From contig NZ_MUYM01000112.1 in the NCBI RefSeq assembly GCF_002150765.1, forward strand, positions 1-32,793: a DNA stretch of 32,793 nt. The letters run 5' to 3'. How positions within the stretch are numbered: position 1 is the stretch's first letter; each line of letters starts with the position of its first letter. A model generated the notes under the pieces. That model was given only the letters and a program-made list of their open reading frames with translations. It had not been told where the DNA came from and did no database searches. This DNA comes from Lentzea kentuckyensis. Its GTDB lineage: Bacteria > Actinomycetota > Actinomycetes > Mycobacteriales > Pseudonocardiaceae. This document shows positions 1 through 7,927 of the stretch, in pieces. Position numbers and translations under genes: made by a program.

Positions 1-16
1 ACCCGACAAAGCACTA

Positions 17-119
17 TTAGTGGTGTAGCCCGGTACGTTGCCGGGGAATTCGCGCCGCCGCGAGGCGCCCCGCTGAGCGTGGATCACCTCGCCAACGTTC
101 CGGGACGTGCCACCAACTA
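17..119. repeat. Short copy of a palindromic intergenic repeat
   Basis: This is an imperfect, shorter copy of the element at 17061-17227. Both begin with a TAGTGGTGT-type end, continue through ACGTTGCCGGGG and AATTCGCG, share GAGGCGCCC and CTGAGCGTGGAT, and end in an ACGTTCCGGG-type arm that is the inverted repeat of the start. This copy lacks about 65 bp of the central hairpin-rich segment seen in the other. Its right end supplies the TAG stop of the minus-strand PRC-barrel gene, exactly as the other copy supplies the stop of the topoisomerase gene. Confidence 0.75.
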
Positions 120-383
120 CTCGTCCGACCAGTCAACGTCTTCCCACGCCACCTCGTGCGTGCCGCGGTGCAACAGGCGGGAGAGACGTTCCAGCAGCCA
201 CGGCGGTTGGATTCCGGGCCGTTCGAAGCCCAGCAGCCGCCCACGCCGTCGCGGGGTCACGAGCACGCGCACGACGCGGTGCCGTCCGCTCCCGTCGGGT
301 TCGGTGATCAGGTCCGCCACCCGGCCGAGCGGGTGTCCGGCGCGGTCGCGCACGTCCTTGCCGAGCAGGTCACTGGCCAGCAT
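117..383 (-). CDS. Small PRC-barrel-like protein (downstream copy)
   Basis: This 88-residue soluble protein opens with SDLLGKDVRDRAGHPLGRV, the usual entry strand of a PRC-barrel domain, a small beta-barrel found in RimM and in many free-standing adaptor proteins. ATG at 383 is supported by a GGAG about 9 nt upstream, and the gene overlaps the preceding PRC gene by 14 nt, so the two are probably translated together. The C-terminal half is basic and then acidic (WEDVDWSDE). The stop codon lies in the end of the flanking repeat. It is the last gene of the Nramp-containing operon; a role as cytoplasmic partner of the transporter is inference from position. Confidence 0.75.
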   Translation of the reverse strand: MLASDLLGKDVRDRAGHPLGRVADLITEPDGSGRHRVVRVLVTPRRRGRLLGFERPGIQPPWLLERLSRLLHRGTHEVAWEDVDWSDE

Positions 384-750
384 CGGTGGCTCCAGGGATG
401 CGCCCGATCACGTTGTCGCGCAACCACAACTCCAGTGCCGGGGTGTCCAGCAGCTCGTGCCGGACGTCGAGGCGGATCGCGCTGCCGATGTCGGCGACGC
501 GGTCGAACGGGATGCGCAGCGGTCGCGGGTCCCCGGTGGTGTGCAGCCGCCGGGCGACCGCGGCCATGCACCGGCCGAGCACGCCGCCGATGCGCGTGCC
601 CAGCGCGTGATGGCCGACGAGGATCGCGGCGACGAACGGCCGGCCGTCCTCGGTCACGCCGAACTCGACGTCGTCCGCCTTGCCGACGAGGTAGCCGTCC
701 AGATCGACGATCTGGCGGTCCAGCAGGTCGAAGTCGACGCGCACGCTCAC
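370..750 (-). CDS. PRC-barrel domain protein (upstream copy)
   Basis: This 126-residue protein has a PRC-barrel-like N-terminus (DFDLLDRQIVDLDGYLVGKADDVEF is the pattern, residues 6-30), followed by a helical part that includes ALGTRIGGVLGRCMAAVARRL (residues 49-69). The GTG start at 750 gives a 4-nt GTGA overlap with the end of the Nramp gene, which fixes the start. PRC barrels occur as regulatory or assembly modules and in some actinobacterial Mg2+ transport proteins, so a role in gating or stabilising the adjacent Nramp-like transporter is plausible but not shown. A second, smaller PRC-like gene follows with a 14-nt overlap. Confidence 0.8.
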   Translation of the reverse strand: MSVRVDFDLLDRQIVDLDGYLVGKADDVEFGVTEDGRPFVAAILVGHHALGTRIGGVLGRCMAAVARRLHTTGDPRPLRIPFDRVADIGSAIRLDVRHELLDTPALELWLRDNVIGRIPGATDAGQ

Positions 751-1976
751 CCTCCCGTCCCGGTCAGGATCATCAGGGGCACCGCCGCGACCGCCACCAC
801 GAGGATGACCACCAGGTACGTCACGCCCAGCACGTTGGTGAACCGGCTGTTGACGTGGTCGCCGAGGTAGTCGCGGTCGTTGGCGACGACGAGGATCGGC
901 AGGTAGGTCAACGGCAACGCGACCGCGCTGAAGACCAGCGAGTACTCGGTGATCGCGATCGGGTCGGCCGTGGTGAGCAGCAGGGCGACCCCGAGCAGGA
1001 TGCTCACCAGCACGACCGTGTGGAACCGCGCGGCCTGCCGGGGCCGGACGAGCTTTCCCCACTGCCAGCCGAAGTACTGGGCGACGGTGTACCCGGCGGA
1101 GAGCCCGGTTTCCAGTGCCGCGCCGAACGTGGCCGCGAAGAAGCCCAGGATCACCACGGCCAGACCGAGCTTGCCGAGCGCCATCGCCACCGGCAGCGCG
1201 GTCTGTCCCAGGGTGTCGACTTGGATGCCGGCGGGCTCGTAGACGACGGCCGCGCAGCCCATGATCGCCAACGAGAGCAGGCCGCCGAGCGGGAAGCCGA
1301 CGAAGACGTTCACCCTCTCCGTCGTCAGGTCGCGGGGCGACCAGTTCTCCTCCACCGCGCCGGACGAGAAGAAGAACACCTCGTACGGCGTCATGGCCGC
1401 GGCGAACAGCGCGACCGCGAAGAACCCGTAGGTGCCCCAGTCCTCCGTCTGCGGCGGGCCGAACGTCGTGACCTGGTCCGTCAGTTGGGCCCAGGGCGGG
1501 TCGAGCGCGATGAACGCCACGACGAACACCACGAGCGCGAGCCCGGTCAGCCCGAAAACGCGTTCCATCGGCTCGAACTTGACCCGCCACAGCACCACCC
1601 AGAGCACGAACGCGGCAATGGGCACCCACAACAGGTAGTGCACGCTGGTGGCGAGTTGGATCGCGAGCGCGACACCACCGATCTCCGCGCTGAGGGTGAG
1701 CAGCGTGACGAGGTACGAGCCGGCCAGGTTCGCCAGCGCGACACGGGGTCCGAGACGTTCGCGCACCAGGTCGAACACCGGACGCCCGCTCATCGCGGCC
1801 ACCCGGCCCGCCATCTCCGCGTACACGCAGATGCCGACGACACCGACCACGACGACCCACGCGAGCCGCATGCCGAACCGCGCACCCGTCTCCGAGTTCG
1901 CCACCAGGTCACCGATGTCGACGAAGCCGCCGATCGCGGTGAGGATGCCGAGCGTCACGGCCAGGAACCGCTTCAT
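747..1976 (-). CDS. Nramp-family (SLC11-like) divalent metal transporter, divergent ligand motifs
   Basis: This 409-residue integral membrane protein has about 11 hydrophobic helices and the overall Nramp sequence pattern. In canonical Nramps, TM1 carries DPGN and TM6 carries MPH, which bind Mn2+ or Fe2+. Here TM1 reads DIGD (residues 20-23) and the TM6 site reads MTPYE (195-199), so the methionine that would precede the Pro is Thr and His is Tyr. Loss of the sulphur ligand is also known in Nramp-related Mg2+ transporters, so a hard-metal substrate such as Mg2+ is possible; this is inference. Start and stop each overlap a neighbour by 4 nt (ATGA at 1973-1976, GTGA at 747-750). It lies between a membrane protein and two PRC-barrel genes. 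Confidence 0.85.
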   Translation of the reverse strand: MKRFLAVTLGILTAIGGFVDIGDLVANSETGARFGMRLAWVVVVGVVGICVYAEMAGRVAAMSGRPVFDLVRERLGPRVALANLAGSYLVTLLTLSAEIGGVALAIQLATSVHYLLWVPIAAFVLWVVLWRVKFEPMERVFGLTGLALVVFVVAFIALDPPWAQLTDQVTTFGPPQTEDWGTYGFFAVALFAAAMTPYEVFFFSSGAVEENWSPRDLTTERVNVFVGFPLGGLLSLAIMGCAAVVYEPAGIQVDTLGQTALPVAMALGKLGLAVVILGFFAATFGAALETGLSAGYTVAQYFGWQWGKLVRPRQAARFHTVVLVSILLGVALLLTTADPIAITEYSLVFSAVALPLTYLPILVVANDRDYLGDHVNSRFTNVLGVTYLVVILVVAVAAVPLMILTGTGG

Positions 1977-2467
1977 CGCAGTCCCTCCAGCACCGCCGCC
2001 AGTTTCTCCCCCACAGCGGTCAGCCCGGCGACTGCGGCCTCGGCGGCAGGCCGGTCGTCGTTCTCCAGTGCCGCGCCCAGATCTCCGACGAGACGAGCGG
2101 AATCCTGCAGCAACGGCGACACGTCGTCGCGCAGCCGTGCGGAGTCCGGTCCGGGCACCTGCAGCTCCATGACGTCCGACGCCGCCGTCGCGAGGGCCTT
2201 GCGCGCATCATCGACCACAGTGGACTGATACGGCGGGAACGTGTTGCCGCGCAACGCCTGTTGCCCGGCGATCCGGGCGGTGCCGACGGAGGACACCGCC
2301 TCCTGGACGCCGGTCTCCACAGTGGACCGGTACTGCCCGGCGCTCACCGGCCACACCCCGATCAGCACCACGGCGAGCAGGCCTGCACCCAGGCCGATCA
2401 GCACTGCCCAGCGACGCGTTCGCACGTCGCACGCATACCCGCCCTCAGCAGTCCCAAACGTGCTCAC
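1973..2467 (-). CDS. Single-pass membrane protein with helical exported domain, unknown function
   Basis: This 164-residue protein is not recognised. A short basic cytoplasmic stretch (VRTRRW) is followed by one hydrophobic helix at about residues 21-40 (VLIGLGAGLLAVVLIGVWPV). The remaining ~120 residues are Ala-rich, probably alpha-helical and outside the membrane, with no cysteines after the anchor. The GTG start at 2467 overlaps the stop of the SARP regulator by 4 nt, and its stop overlaps the Nramp start by 4 nt. An alternative internal start just before the anchor would remove about 15 residues. A role as accessory or sensor subunit for the transporter is only suggested by the coupling. 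Confidence 0.75.
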   Translation of the reverse strand: MSTFGTAEGGYACDVRTRRWAVLIGLGAGLLAVVLIGVWPVSAGQYRSTVETGVQEAVSSVGTARIAGQQALRGNTFPPYQSTVVDDARKALATAASDVMELQVPGPDSARLRDDVSPLLQDSARLVGDLGAALENDDRPAAEAAVAGLTAVGEKLAAVLEGLR

Positions 2468-5280
2468 TTGGAACGTTGCGCGATGCGGTCGGCCGCCTGG
2501 TGGAGGTTCTGCCCGCGGTACAGGTCGATGGCCTCCTGCCAGCGCTGCTGCGCCTGCTCGCGTTCGCCGAGGTCGCGATGCGTGTCACCGAGCGCGGCGA
2601 GCGTGCCCGCCTGCCGGTAGGTGTTGTCGAGGTCGCGCCACAGCGCCAGGGCGCGGCCGTAGTGGTGCAGCGCGAGGTGGTGGTCGCCGGTGTTGCCGGC
2701 GATCGCGCCGAGGCTGTCCAAACTGTCCGCTTGGCCGTATATGTCGTTGTGCCGCACGCACAACGTCAGCGCGGACTCGCAGAAGCGGCGGGCGCGGACG
2801 TGGTGGCCGAGGCGGGTGTACGAGGCGCCCATCATGCTCAGGGCGCGGACTTCCCACTGCGTGTTCCCGATGCGGTGGTACAGGTTCCGCGCCCTGGTGA
2901 GGTGCGCGAGGACGCCGTGGTCGTCCTGCTGCCAGGTCAGCGCCAGGGCCAGCACGAGGTGCGCGCCGGCCTGGCCGAGCGTGTCGCCGACCTGTTCGGA
3001 CAGCACCAGCGACTGTCGCAGGTGGAGCAACGCCTCCGCGTCCCGGCCCAGCGGCGCGTACACCAGGCCGAGCCGTCGGTGGGCGCGGGCCTGCACGGCG
3101 AGGTCGCCCAGTCGTTCGGCGGCGACGAGCCCCACCTGCCAGGAGGCGATGTTGTCGTGCAGGTGCCCGCGCCGGTAGTGGAAGTTGTCCAGCGACCAGG
3201 CGAGCTGCCACACCACCGTGTCCCAGCCCGCGTCCTCGGCCGCGGCCCGCGCCGCCAGGACGCAGCGGTGGTTGGCGTCGAACCACGCCATCGCGGCCGC
3301 GCTGTCGGGCAGCGGGTGCGGGACGCAGTCGGCCGCGTCGACGGTGATCGGCGGGTGTTGCTGGTCGAGCAGTCTGCTGCCGTTGTGCGCGGTGTGCAGG
3401 TAGTAGTCGACGACCCGGCGCAGTGCCTTGTGCCGCGACGGCTCCGGCTCGTCCGCCAGTGCCACGGCCTGCGCGTGCTGGCGGACCAGGTCGTGGAAGC
3501 GGTAGCGGCCGGGCGCGGGTTCCTGCAGCAGGTGGTCGTCGACGAGGCTTTCCAGCAGCCGTTCGGCCTCGGGGAGGTCCACTCCCGCGAGGGCCGCGGT
3601 GGCGTGGGCGTCGAAGTCCGGGCCGGGATGGATGCCGAGCAGCCGGAACACGCGTCGCTGCGGTGCGCCGAGGTGTTCGTAGGACAGGGCGAACGCGGCG
3701 GCCACGCTGCGATCGCCCGCTTCGAGCTCGGTCAGCGGGGAATGCGCCTGGCGCAGGCGTTCCGCCAGATAGCCCACCGTCCACGCGGGACGTGCGCGCA
3801 GCCGCGCCGCGGCGATGCGGATCGCGAGCGGCAGGTGACCGCACAACGCGACGACCTCGTGCACCGGGTACGCGGTGCGGTCGCCACCCGCGACGCTGGT
3901 GAACAGTGCGACCGCGGCCGTCTCCGGCAGCACGTCGAGCGACACGACCTGGGTGGCGTCGAGGTCGACCAGGCGGCGCCGGCTCGTGATCAGCGTCAGG
4001 CTGCGCGACGTGCCGGGCAGCAGCGGACGCACCTGCGCGGCGTCGGCGGCGTTGTCCAGCACGACGAGCACCGAACGCGTGGCCAGTTCGGCCCGCCACA
4101 ACGCTGCCCGCGCGTCCGGGTCCTGCGGGATCCGGTCGGGCGGTACGCCCAGTGCCCGCAGCAGTGTGTCCAGCGCCGCCATCGCCGTGACGGGCCGCTG
4201 GCTGGACGCGTGGCCGTGCAGGTCGATGAACAGCCGGTCGTGGTAGTCCTGCGCGAACCGGTGCGCCGCGTGCACGACCAGCGTCGTCTTGCCGACCCCT
4301 GCCATGCCGTCGATCGCCTGGATCACCACGGCGTGCCGGCCGGCGGCGCGCGCGGCCGCCAGCAGGCTGAGCTCGGCCTCGCGGCCGGCGAAGTCCCCGA
4401 TGTCGCCGGGAAGGTCGTCCCTGGCCGGTTCGCTCGGTGTGGCGGCCGGTACGCCGAACAGCTGGGCGTCGTTGTCCAGCACCTGCTGGTGGATCTCGGA
4501 CAGCCGCGGTGAGGGATCGAGCCCGAACCGGTCGATGAGCAGGGTGCGGGCGCGCAGGTACGCGTCGAGGGCCTCGGCCTGCCTGCCCGCCCGGTACAAC
4601 GCCGTCATCAGCTGCCCCCAGAGGCGTTCCCTGCCGGGATGCCGGTCGGTCAGCCCGGTGAGCTCCTCGACCAGCGTCACCCCCGCCCCGGTCGCGAGGT
4701 CGGCGTCGACGCGGTCCTCGACGGCGCCGAGCCGCAGGCCCTCCAGCCTGGCCGCCTCGGCCCGCAACACCGGTGTCGCGCTGAACTCGCCGTACGCCTC
4801 ACCCCGCCACAGCGTCAACGCCAGCGAGAGCTGTTCGGCGGCGTTCGCCGGCCGACCGGCGGACAGGGCGTCCCTGCCGGCCTCGACGAGCCGTTCGAAC
4901 CGGCGGGCGTCGACGACGTGCGGTTCGAGCCGCAGCACGTAGCCCGCCGGGTGCGTGACGATCAGGCGGTCGACGGCGAGCGCGCGCCGCAGCCGGGAGA
5001 TGTAGCTGCGCACGGTGCGCTGCGCGTCGGGCGGGGATTGCGGGCCCCACAACGCTTCCACCATCGTGCCGACGGTCGTCACCCGGCCCGCGTTCGCCGT
5101 CAGCAACGCGAGCAGCGTCCGGATCCGCGGGCCGCCCAGGTCGAGCACCTCGTCGTGCACGCGCACCTCGAACGGCCCCAGCACCTGGAACTGCGGCTGC
5201 CGTGCAGCGAACTCGGTTTCCACGCAGTACAAGGAGTTAGCCACCAGGACCGGGATACGCTCTCTGTCGCAGTGGGACAA
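2464..5280 (-). CDS. AfsR/SARP-type transcriptional regulator (wHTH-BTAD-NB-ARC-TPR)
   Basis: Up to 938 residues. A winged-helix OmpR-type DNA-binding domain (about 31-117, starting FQVLGPFEVR) is followed by a bacterial transcriptional activator domain (about 122-270), an NB-ARC NTPase with Walker A GMAGVGKTT (325-333) and Walker B VLVVLDN, and TPR repeats over the last ~250 residues. This is the full AfsR architecture. Such proteins activate secondary-metabolism genes by binding direct heptamer repeats with an 11-bp period, and a repeat of that form lies upstream of the peptide gene at 9329-9361. The start is uncertain: TTG 5280, GTG 5244 and GTG 5223 are all in frame before the wHTH and none has a strong ribosome site. 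The gap to the flavin-reductase gene is only 26 nt. Confidence 0.9.
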   Translation of the reverse strand: MSHCDRERIPVLVANSLYCVETEFAARQPQFQVLGPFEVRVHDEVLDLGGPRIRTLLALLTANAGRVTTVGTMVEALWGPQSPPDAQRTVRSYISRLRRALAVDRLIVTHPAGYVLRLEPHVVDARRFERLVEAGRDALSAGRPANAAEQLSLALTLWRGEAYGEFSATPVLRAEAARLEGLRLGAVEDRVDADLATGAGVTLVEELTGLTDRHPGRERLWGQLMTALYRAGRQAEALDAYLRARTLLIDRFGLDPSPRLSEIHQQVLDNDAQLFGVPAATPSEPARDDLPGDIGDFAGREAELSLLAAARAAGRHAVVIQAIDGMAGVGKTTLVVHAAHRFAQDYHDRLFIDLHGHASSQRPVTAMAALDTLLRALGVPPDRIPQDPDARAALWRAELATRSVLVVLDNAADAAQVRPLLPGTSRSLTLITSRRRLVDLDATQVVSLDVLPETAAVALFTSVAGGDRTAYPVHEVVALCGHLPLAIRIAAARLRARPAWTVGYLAERLRQAHSPLTELEAGDRSVAAAFALSYEHLGAPQRRVFRLLGIHPGPDFDAHATAALAGVDLPEAERLLESLVDDHLLQEPAPGRYRFHDLVRQHAQAVALADEPEPSRHKALRRVVDYYLHTAHNGSRLLDQQHPPITVDAADCVPHPLPDSAAAMAWFDANHRCVLAARAAAEDAGWDTVVWQLAWSLDNFHYRRGHLHDNIASWQVGLVAAERLGDLAVQARAHRRLGLVYAPLGRDAEALLHLRQSLVLSEQVGDTLGQAGAHLVLALALTWQQDDHGVLAHLTRARNLYHRIGNTQWEVRALSMMGASYTRLGHHVRARRFCESALTLCVRHNDIYGQADSLDSLGAIAGNTGDHHLALHHYGRALALWRDLDNTYRQAGTLAALGDTHRDLGEREQAQQRWQEAIDLYRGQNLHQAADRIAQRSK

Positions 5281-5306
5281 AACTGCCGGTCAGCGACCAA
5301 AAACGA

Positions 5307-5792
5307 TCATGCGCGGTCCAATCGGCCATATCTGCCGCCGTAATGGACGAGAGGCGACTTGGCGGGCGATCCACGTTCGACGGCCACCACCAGACCGATG
5401 ACGAGACTGTGGCGGCCCACCCGGACCCGTTCCAGCGGCGCGATCCGCCACCGGCAGAGCACCCCGCGCAGCGCGGGCAACCCCGCGCTGTCGCGGTACC
5501 ACCGCGTCGCCGGACCGAACTTCTCGGCACCGGGCCGGCTGAACGCGCGGGCGACGTCCTCCTGGTCGTCCGCCAGCAGGTTCACCGAGACGTGCTCGGC
5601 GGTCTCGATGACCGCCCACGACGCCGACTCCGTGTTGATGGCGAACGACAGCAAGGGAGGGTCGAGGGACACGGGCGCGAGCGACGTGGCGCAGAACCCC
5701 ACCGGCGTGGCCAGCCCGGCCGTGACGACGGCGACCCCCTTGGCGTGCTGGTGCAGCGCTATGGAAAGCCCCTCCGGCACCGTCGTGGTCAC
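5307..5792 (-). CDS. Flavin-reductase-like FMN-binding protein
   Basis: This 161-residue protein has the flavin-reductase-like split-barrel pattern: GVAVVTAG, VGFCATSLAPVSLDPPLLSF (residues 31-50), SVNLLADDQEDVARAFS and a closing HYGGRYGRL. Members reduce FMN or FAD with NAD(P)H for partner monooxygenases, or act directly as flavin oxidoreductases. No flavin monooxygenase partner lies nearby, so direct action on a peptide or supply of reduced flavin elsewhere are both open. The GTG start at 5792 overlaps the TPR gene's stop by 4 nt (GTGA), which excludes the longer in-frame extension. As the fourth gene of the putative RiPP operon it is the best candidate for a redox tailoring enzyme. Confidence 0.88.
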   Translation of the reverse strand: MTTTVPEGLSIALHQHAKGVAVVTAGLATPVGFCATSLAPVSLDPPLLSFAINTESASWAVIETAEHVSVNLLADDQEDVARAFSRPGAEKFGPATRWYRDSAGLPALRGVLCRWRIAPLERVRVGRHSLVIGLVVAVERGSPAKSPLVHYGGRYGRLDRA

Positions 5793-7927
5793 GCCACACT
5801 CTCCGCGATCTGCCCCGCGTGCGGCGAGATCTCGTCGCCGTACGCCGCGAGGTGCGCCTCCCAGTCCGCACGGGCTCCGGCGTCGTCGCCCAGTGCCTGC
5901 CGGCTCACGCCCCGCAGGTACAGCACGTCCGGGTCGTCGGCCCCGGCGGCCAGCGCGGCGTCGAGGTCCCGGACGGCCTGGCGGTGGTTTCCCATCGCCT
6001 GCAGCGCGATGGCGCGGTTCACGCGCAGCATGCCGTTGTCCGCCAAGCGGATCGCCGCGGTGAGGTCGTCCACCGCCTGCACGGGCCGGCCGGTCGTGAA
6101 CGCCAGGACGGCACGGTTCGCCCACGCCGCCACGAGTGCCGGATCCTCCGCCAGCGCGGCGCTGTAGTCCGCCCAGGCCGCGTCGTGCTCGCCGGCCTCC
6201 GCGTGCAGGCCGCCGCGCGCCGAGAGCAGCCGCGCGTTCTGCGGGTCCAGCGCCAGCCCGTGCTCGACGTCCGCGGCCGCCCGTGCCAGTTCCCCGTTCT
6301 CCAGCAACAGATCGACCCGGTTGACGAGCGAGTCGACGTGGTCGGGTTCGAGCACCAGCGCGTAGTCCAGGTCCCGCAGGGCGCCCTCGTCGTCACCGAG
6401 TTCGCGGAGCAGGTCCGCGCGGTTGTAGTGCGCCTCGTGGAACGGCGGGCTCAGCCGGATCGCCGCGGCGTAGTCCTCGAGCGCCTCCGCCTCCCGGCCC
6501 GCCGCGCGGCGCACGGTGGCGCGGTCGAAGTAGTACTCGCCGTAGTTGGGATCCCGCTGGATCACGTCGTCGTAGTCGAGCAACGCCGCGGCGTGCTCGC
6601 CCATCGCCGCGAGCACCTGAGCCCGGTTGTGCGTGAGCACCGACCGGTGCAGCAGTTGCTCCTCGTGCCCGAGATGGGAGTCGGTCATCCCGATCGCCTC
6701 GTTCACCAGGTCCAGCGCGGCCTGCAGATCGCCCCGGTGCAGTTCGACCAGCGCCTTGCCGTTGCGCATGAACGCCCCGTTGAACGTGCGCCGTTCGGGC
6801 TTCGGGTAGTTGTCGGCGAGGACGATCGAGATGTTGGACCACTCCGCCGCGAGCTCGTGGTCGAGCTCGTCCTTCGGCATGTAGCGGGTGTGCAGCATCG
6901 CTGTCATGTAGCTGGACCGCATGTGCATCTCGGCGTCGGTGGTGTGCCGCAGCTCGGCGAGATACCGCGCGGCGTCCTCCGCCGGTCCGAGGTAGGACAG
7001 GCACGCCGCGACCTTGGTGGTGAGGTTCCAGTACAGCTGCGGCTGTTCCTCCTCCGAGACCAGCTCCCGCCCGCGCAGGGCCAGGTCCATCGACGCGTGG
7101 TAATACCCCAGCTCCAGGCACCGCGTCGTGGCCACCAGCAGCGCCTCGCCCGCCACGACCCGGTCCGTGCCGCGTTCGAGGTGGTACGGGATCGCCCCCA
7201 GCTCGACACTGGGTTCTCCCTGCGCCGCAAGCTCTTCCGCACGCGCGGTGTGCCGCCGTGCCCGCTCGTCCGGCGGCAGCTCGTCGTACGCCGCGAGGAC
7301 GGCCTCGTCGTCGAGAACGCCGTCCGAGTCGATGTACAGCTGCGCCAGGTCGTCGCCCTGGACCGGTTTCCGGCCGCGGCGGGCCCCAGTTCGAGCGTAC
7401 TTGGCCAACGCGTCCGCGAGCGCCGTGTCGTCACCGGGATCATCGAGCTCGACGACGACGGTCAGCTGCCGGGGATCGCAGCGACGCAACAGGACCGTCA
7501 GGAGTTCGCGGTCGGTGGCGTCGGCCTCCCCCACGTAGGTGAACGCGACCACGACACCGTCCGGGTGCCGCACCCTGGCCCAGTCCATCACCAGCTCGGC
7601 GACACCGTGCACCAGCCGTTCGGTGCGTCCGGCGGAGTAGAACCGCGTGCGTTCCCTGGGTTCCGCCGCCTCCGTCAGCGTTTTCTCCGGCAACGGCAGC
7701 ACGGCGGCGAGTTCCGGTGCGATCGCGACGATGTTCGTCGCTCTCGGGAGCACCAGATCAGCGTTGTGCGCCAACAGTTCCGGCACGATCTGCCGCAGCA
7801 GCGCGCCCGCTCCGGTGTACGGTCCGCGCGACCGGCGATGACACATCGCCTCGACGTGCGGGGCAGGTGCCGGTGGCAGCGAGTCCGAGGTGACCGCCCA
7901 GCTGTGCCGGGCCTGCGGTGAAGTCAT
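5789..7927 (-). CDS. TPR protein with unassigned N-terminal domain, RiPP-operon partner
   Basis: This 712-residue soluble protein has an N-terminal ~180 residues of no recognised family. They contain CHRRSRGPYTGAGALL, RTRFYSAGRTERLVHG and the strand-like VVVAFTYVGEAD and LTVVVELDD. The layout (GPYTGAG, then hydrophobic strands ending in acidic residues) is reminiscent of a STAND-type NTPase that has lost its P-loop Lys; this is inference. From about residue 300 the chain is built of TPR-type helix pairs, clearest in the last 350 residues (for example YYFDRATVRRAAGREAEALEDYAAAIRL). ATG at 7927 has GGAG upstream and a 4-nt ATGA overlap with the M50 gene. TPR arrays bind proteins or peptides, so a scaffold or chaperone role for precursor processing fits the context. 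Confidence 0.85.
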   Translation of the reverse strand: MTSPQARHSWAVTSDSLPPAPAPHVEAMCHRRSRGPYTGAGALLRQIVPELLAHNADLVLPRATNIVAIAPELAAVLPLPEKTLTEAAEPRERTRFYSAGRTERLVHGVAELVMDWARVRHPDGVVVAFTYVGEADATDRELLTVLLRRCDPRQLTVVVELDDPGDDTALADALAKYARTGARRGRKPVQGDDLAQLYIDSDGVLDDEAVLAAYDELPPDERARRHTARAEELAAQGEPSVELGAIPYHLERGTDRVVAGEALLVATTRCLELGYYHASMDLALRGRELVSEEEQPQLYWNLTTKVAACLSYLGPAEDAARYLAELRHTTDAEMHMRSSYMTAMLHTRYMPKDELDHELAAEWSNISIVLADNYPKPERRTFNGAFMRNGKALVELHRGDLQAALDLVNEAIGMTDSHLGHEEQLLHRSVLTHNRAQVLAAMGEHAAALLDYDDVIQRDPNYGEYYFDRATVRRAAGREAEALEDYAAAIRLSPPFHEAHYNRADLLRELGDDEGALRDLDYALVLEPDHVDSLVNRVDLLLENGELARAAADVEHGLALDPQNARLLSARGGLHAEAGEHDAAWADYSAALAEDPALVAAWANRAVLAFTTGRPVQAVDDLTAAIRLADNGMLRVNRAIALQAMGNHRQAVRDLDAALAAGADDPDVLYLRGVSRQALGDDAGARADWEAHLAAYGDEISPHAGQIAESVA

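Noticed and set aside
156..2228. Long plus-strand open frame opposite the PRC/Nramp genes
   Set aside because: Low-complexity Arg/His/Asp/Glu translation typical of the antisense of GC-rich genes; the minus strand has clear families and coupled starts. The same holds for 2476-4512, 5819-7921, 17998-19536 and 19762-23340 (+), and 10027-12204, 24739-26214 and 27362-28843 (-).
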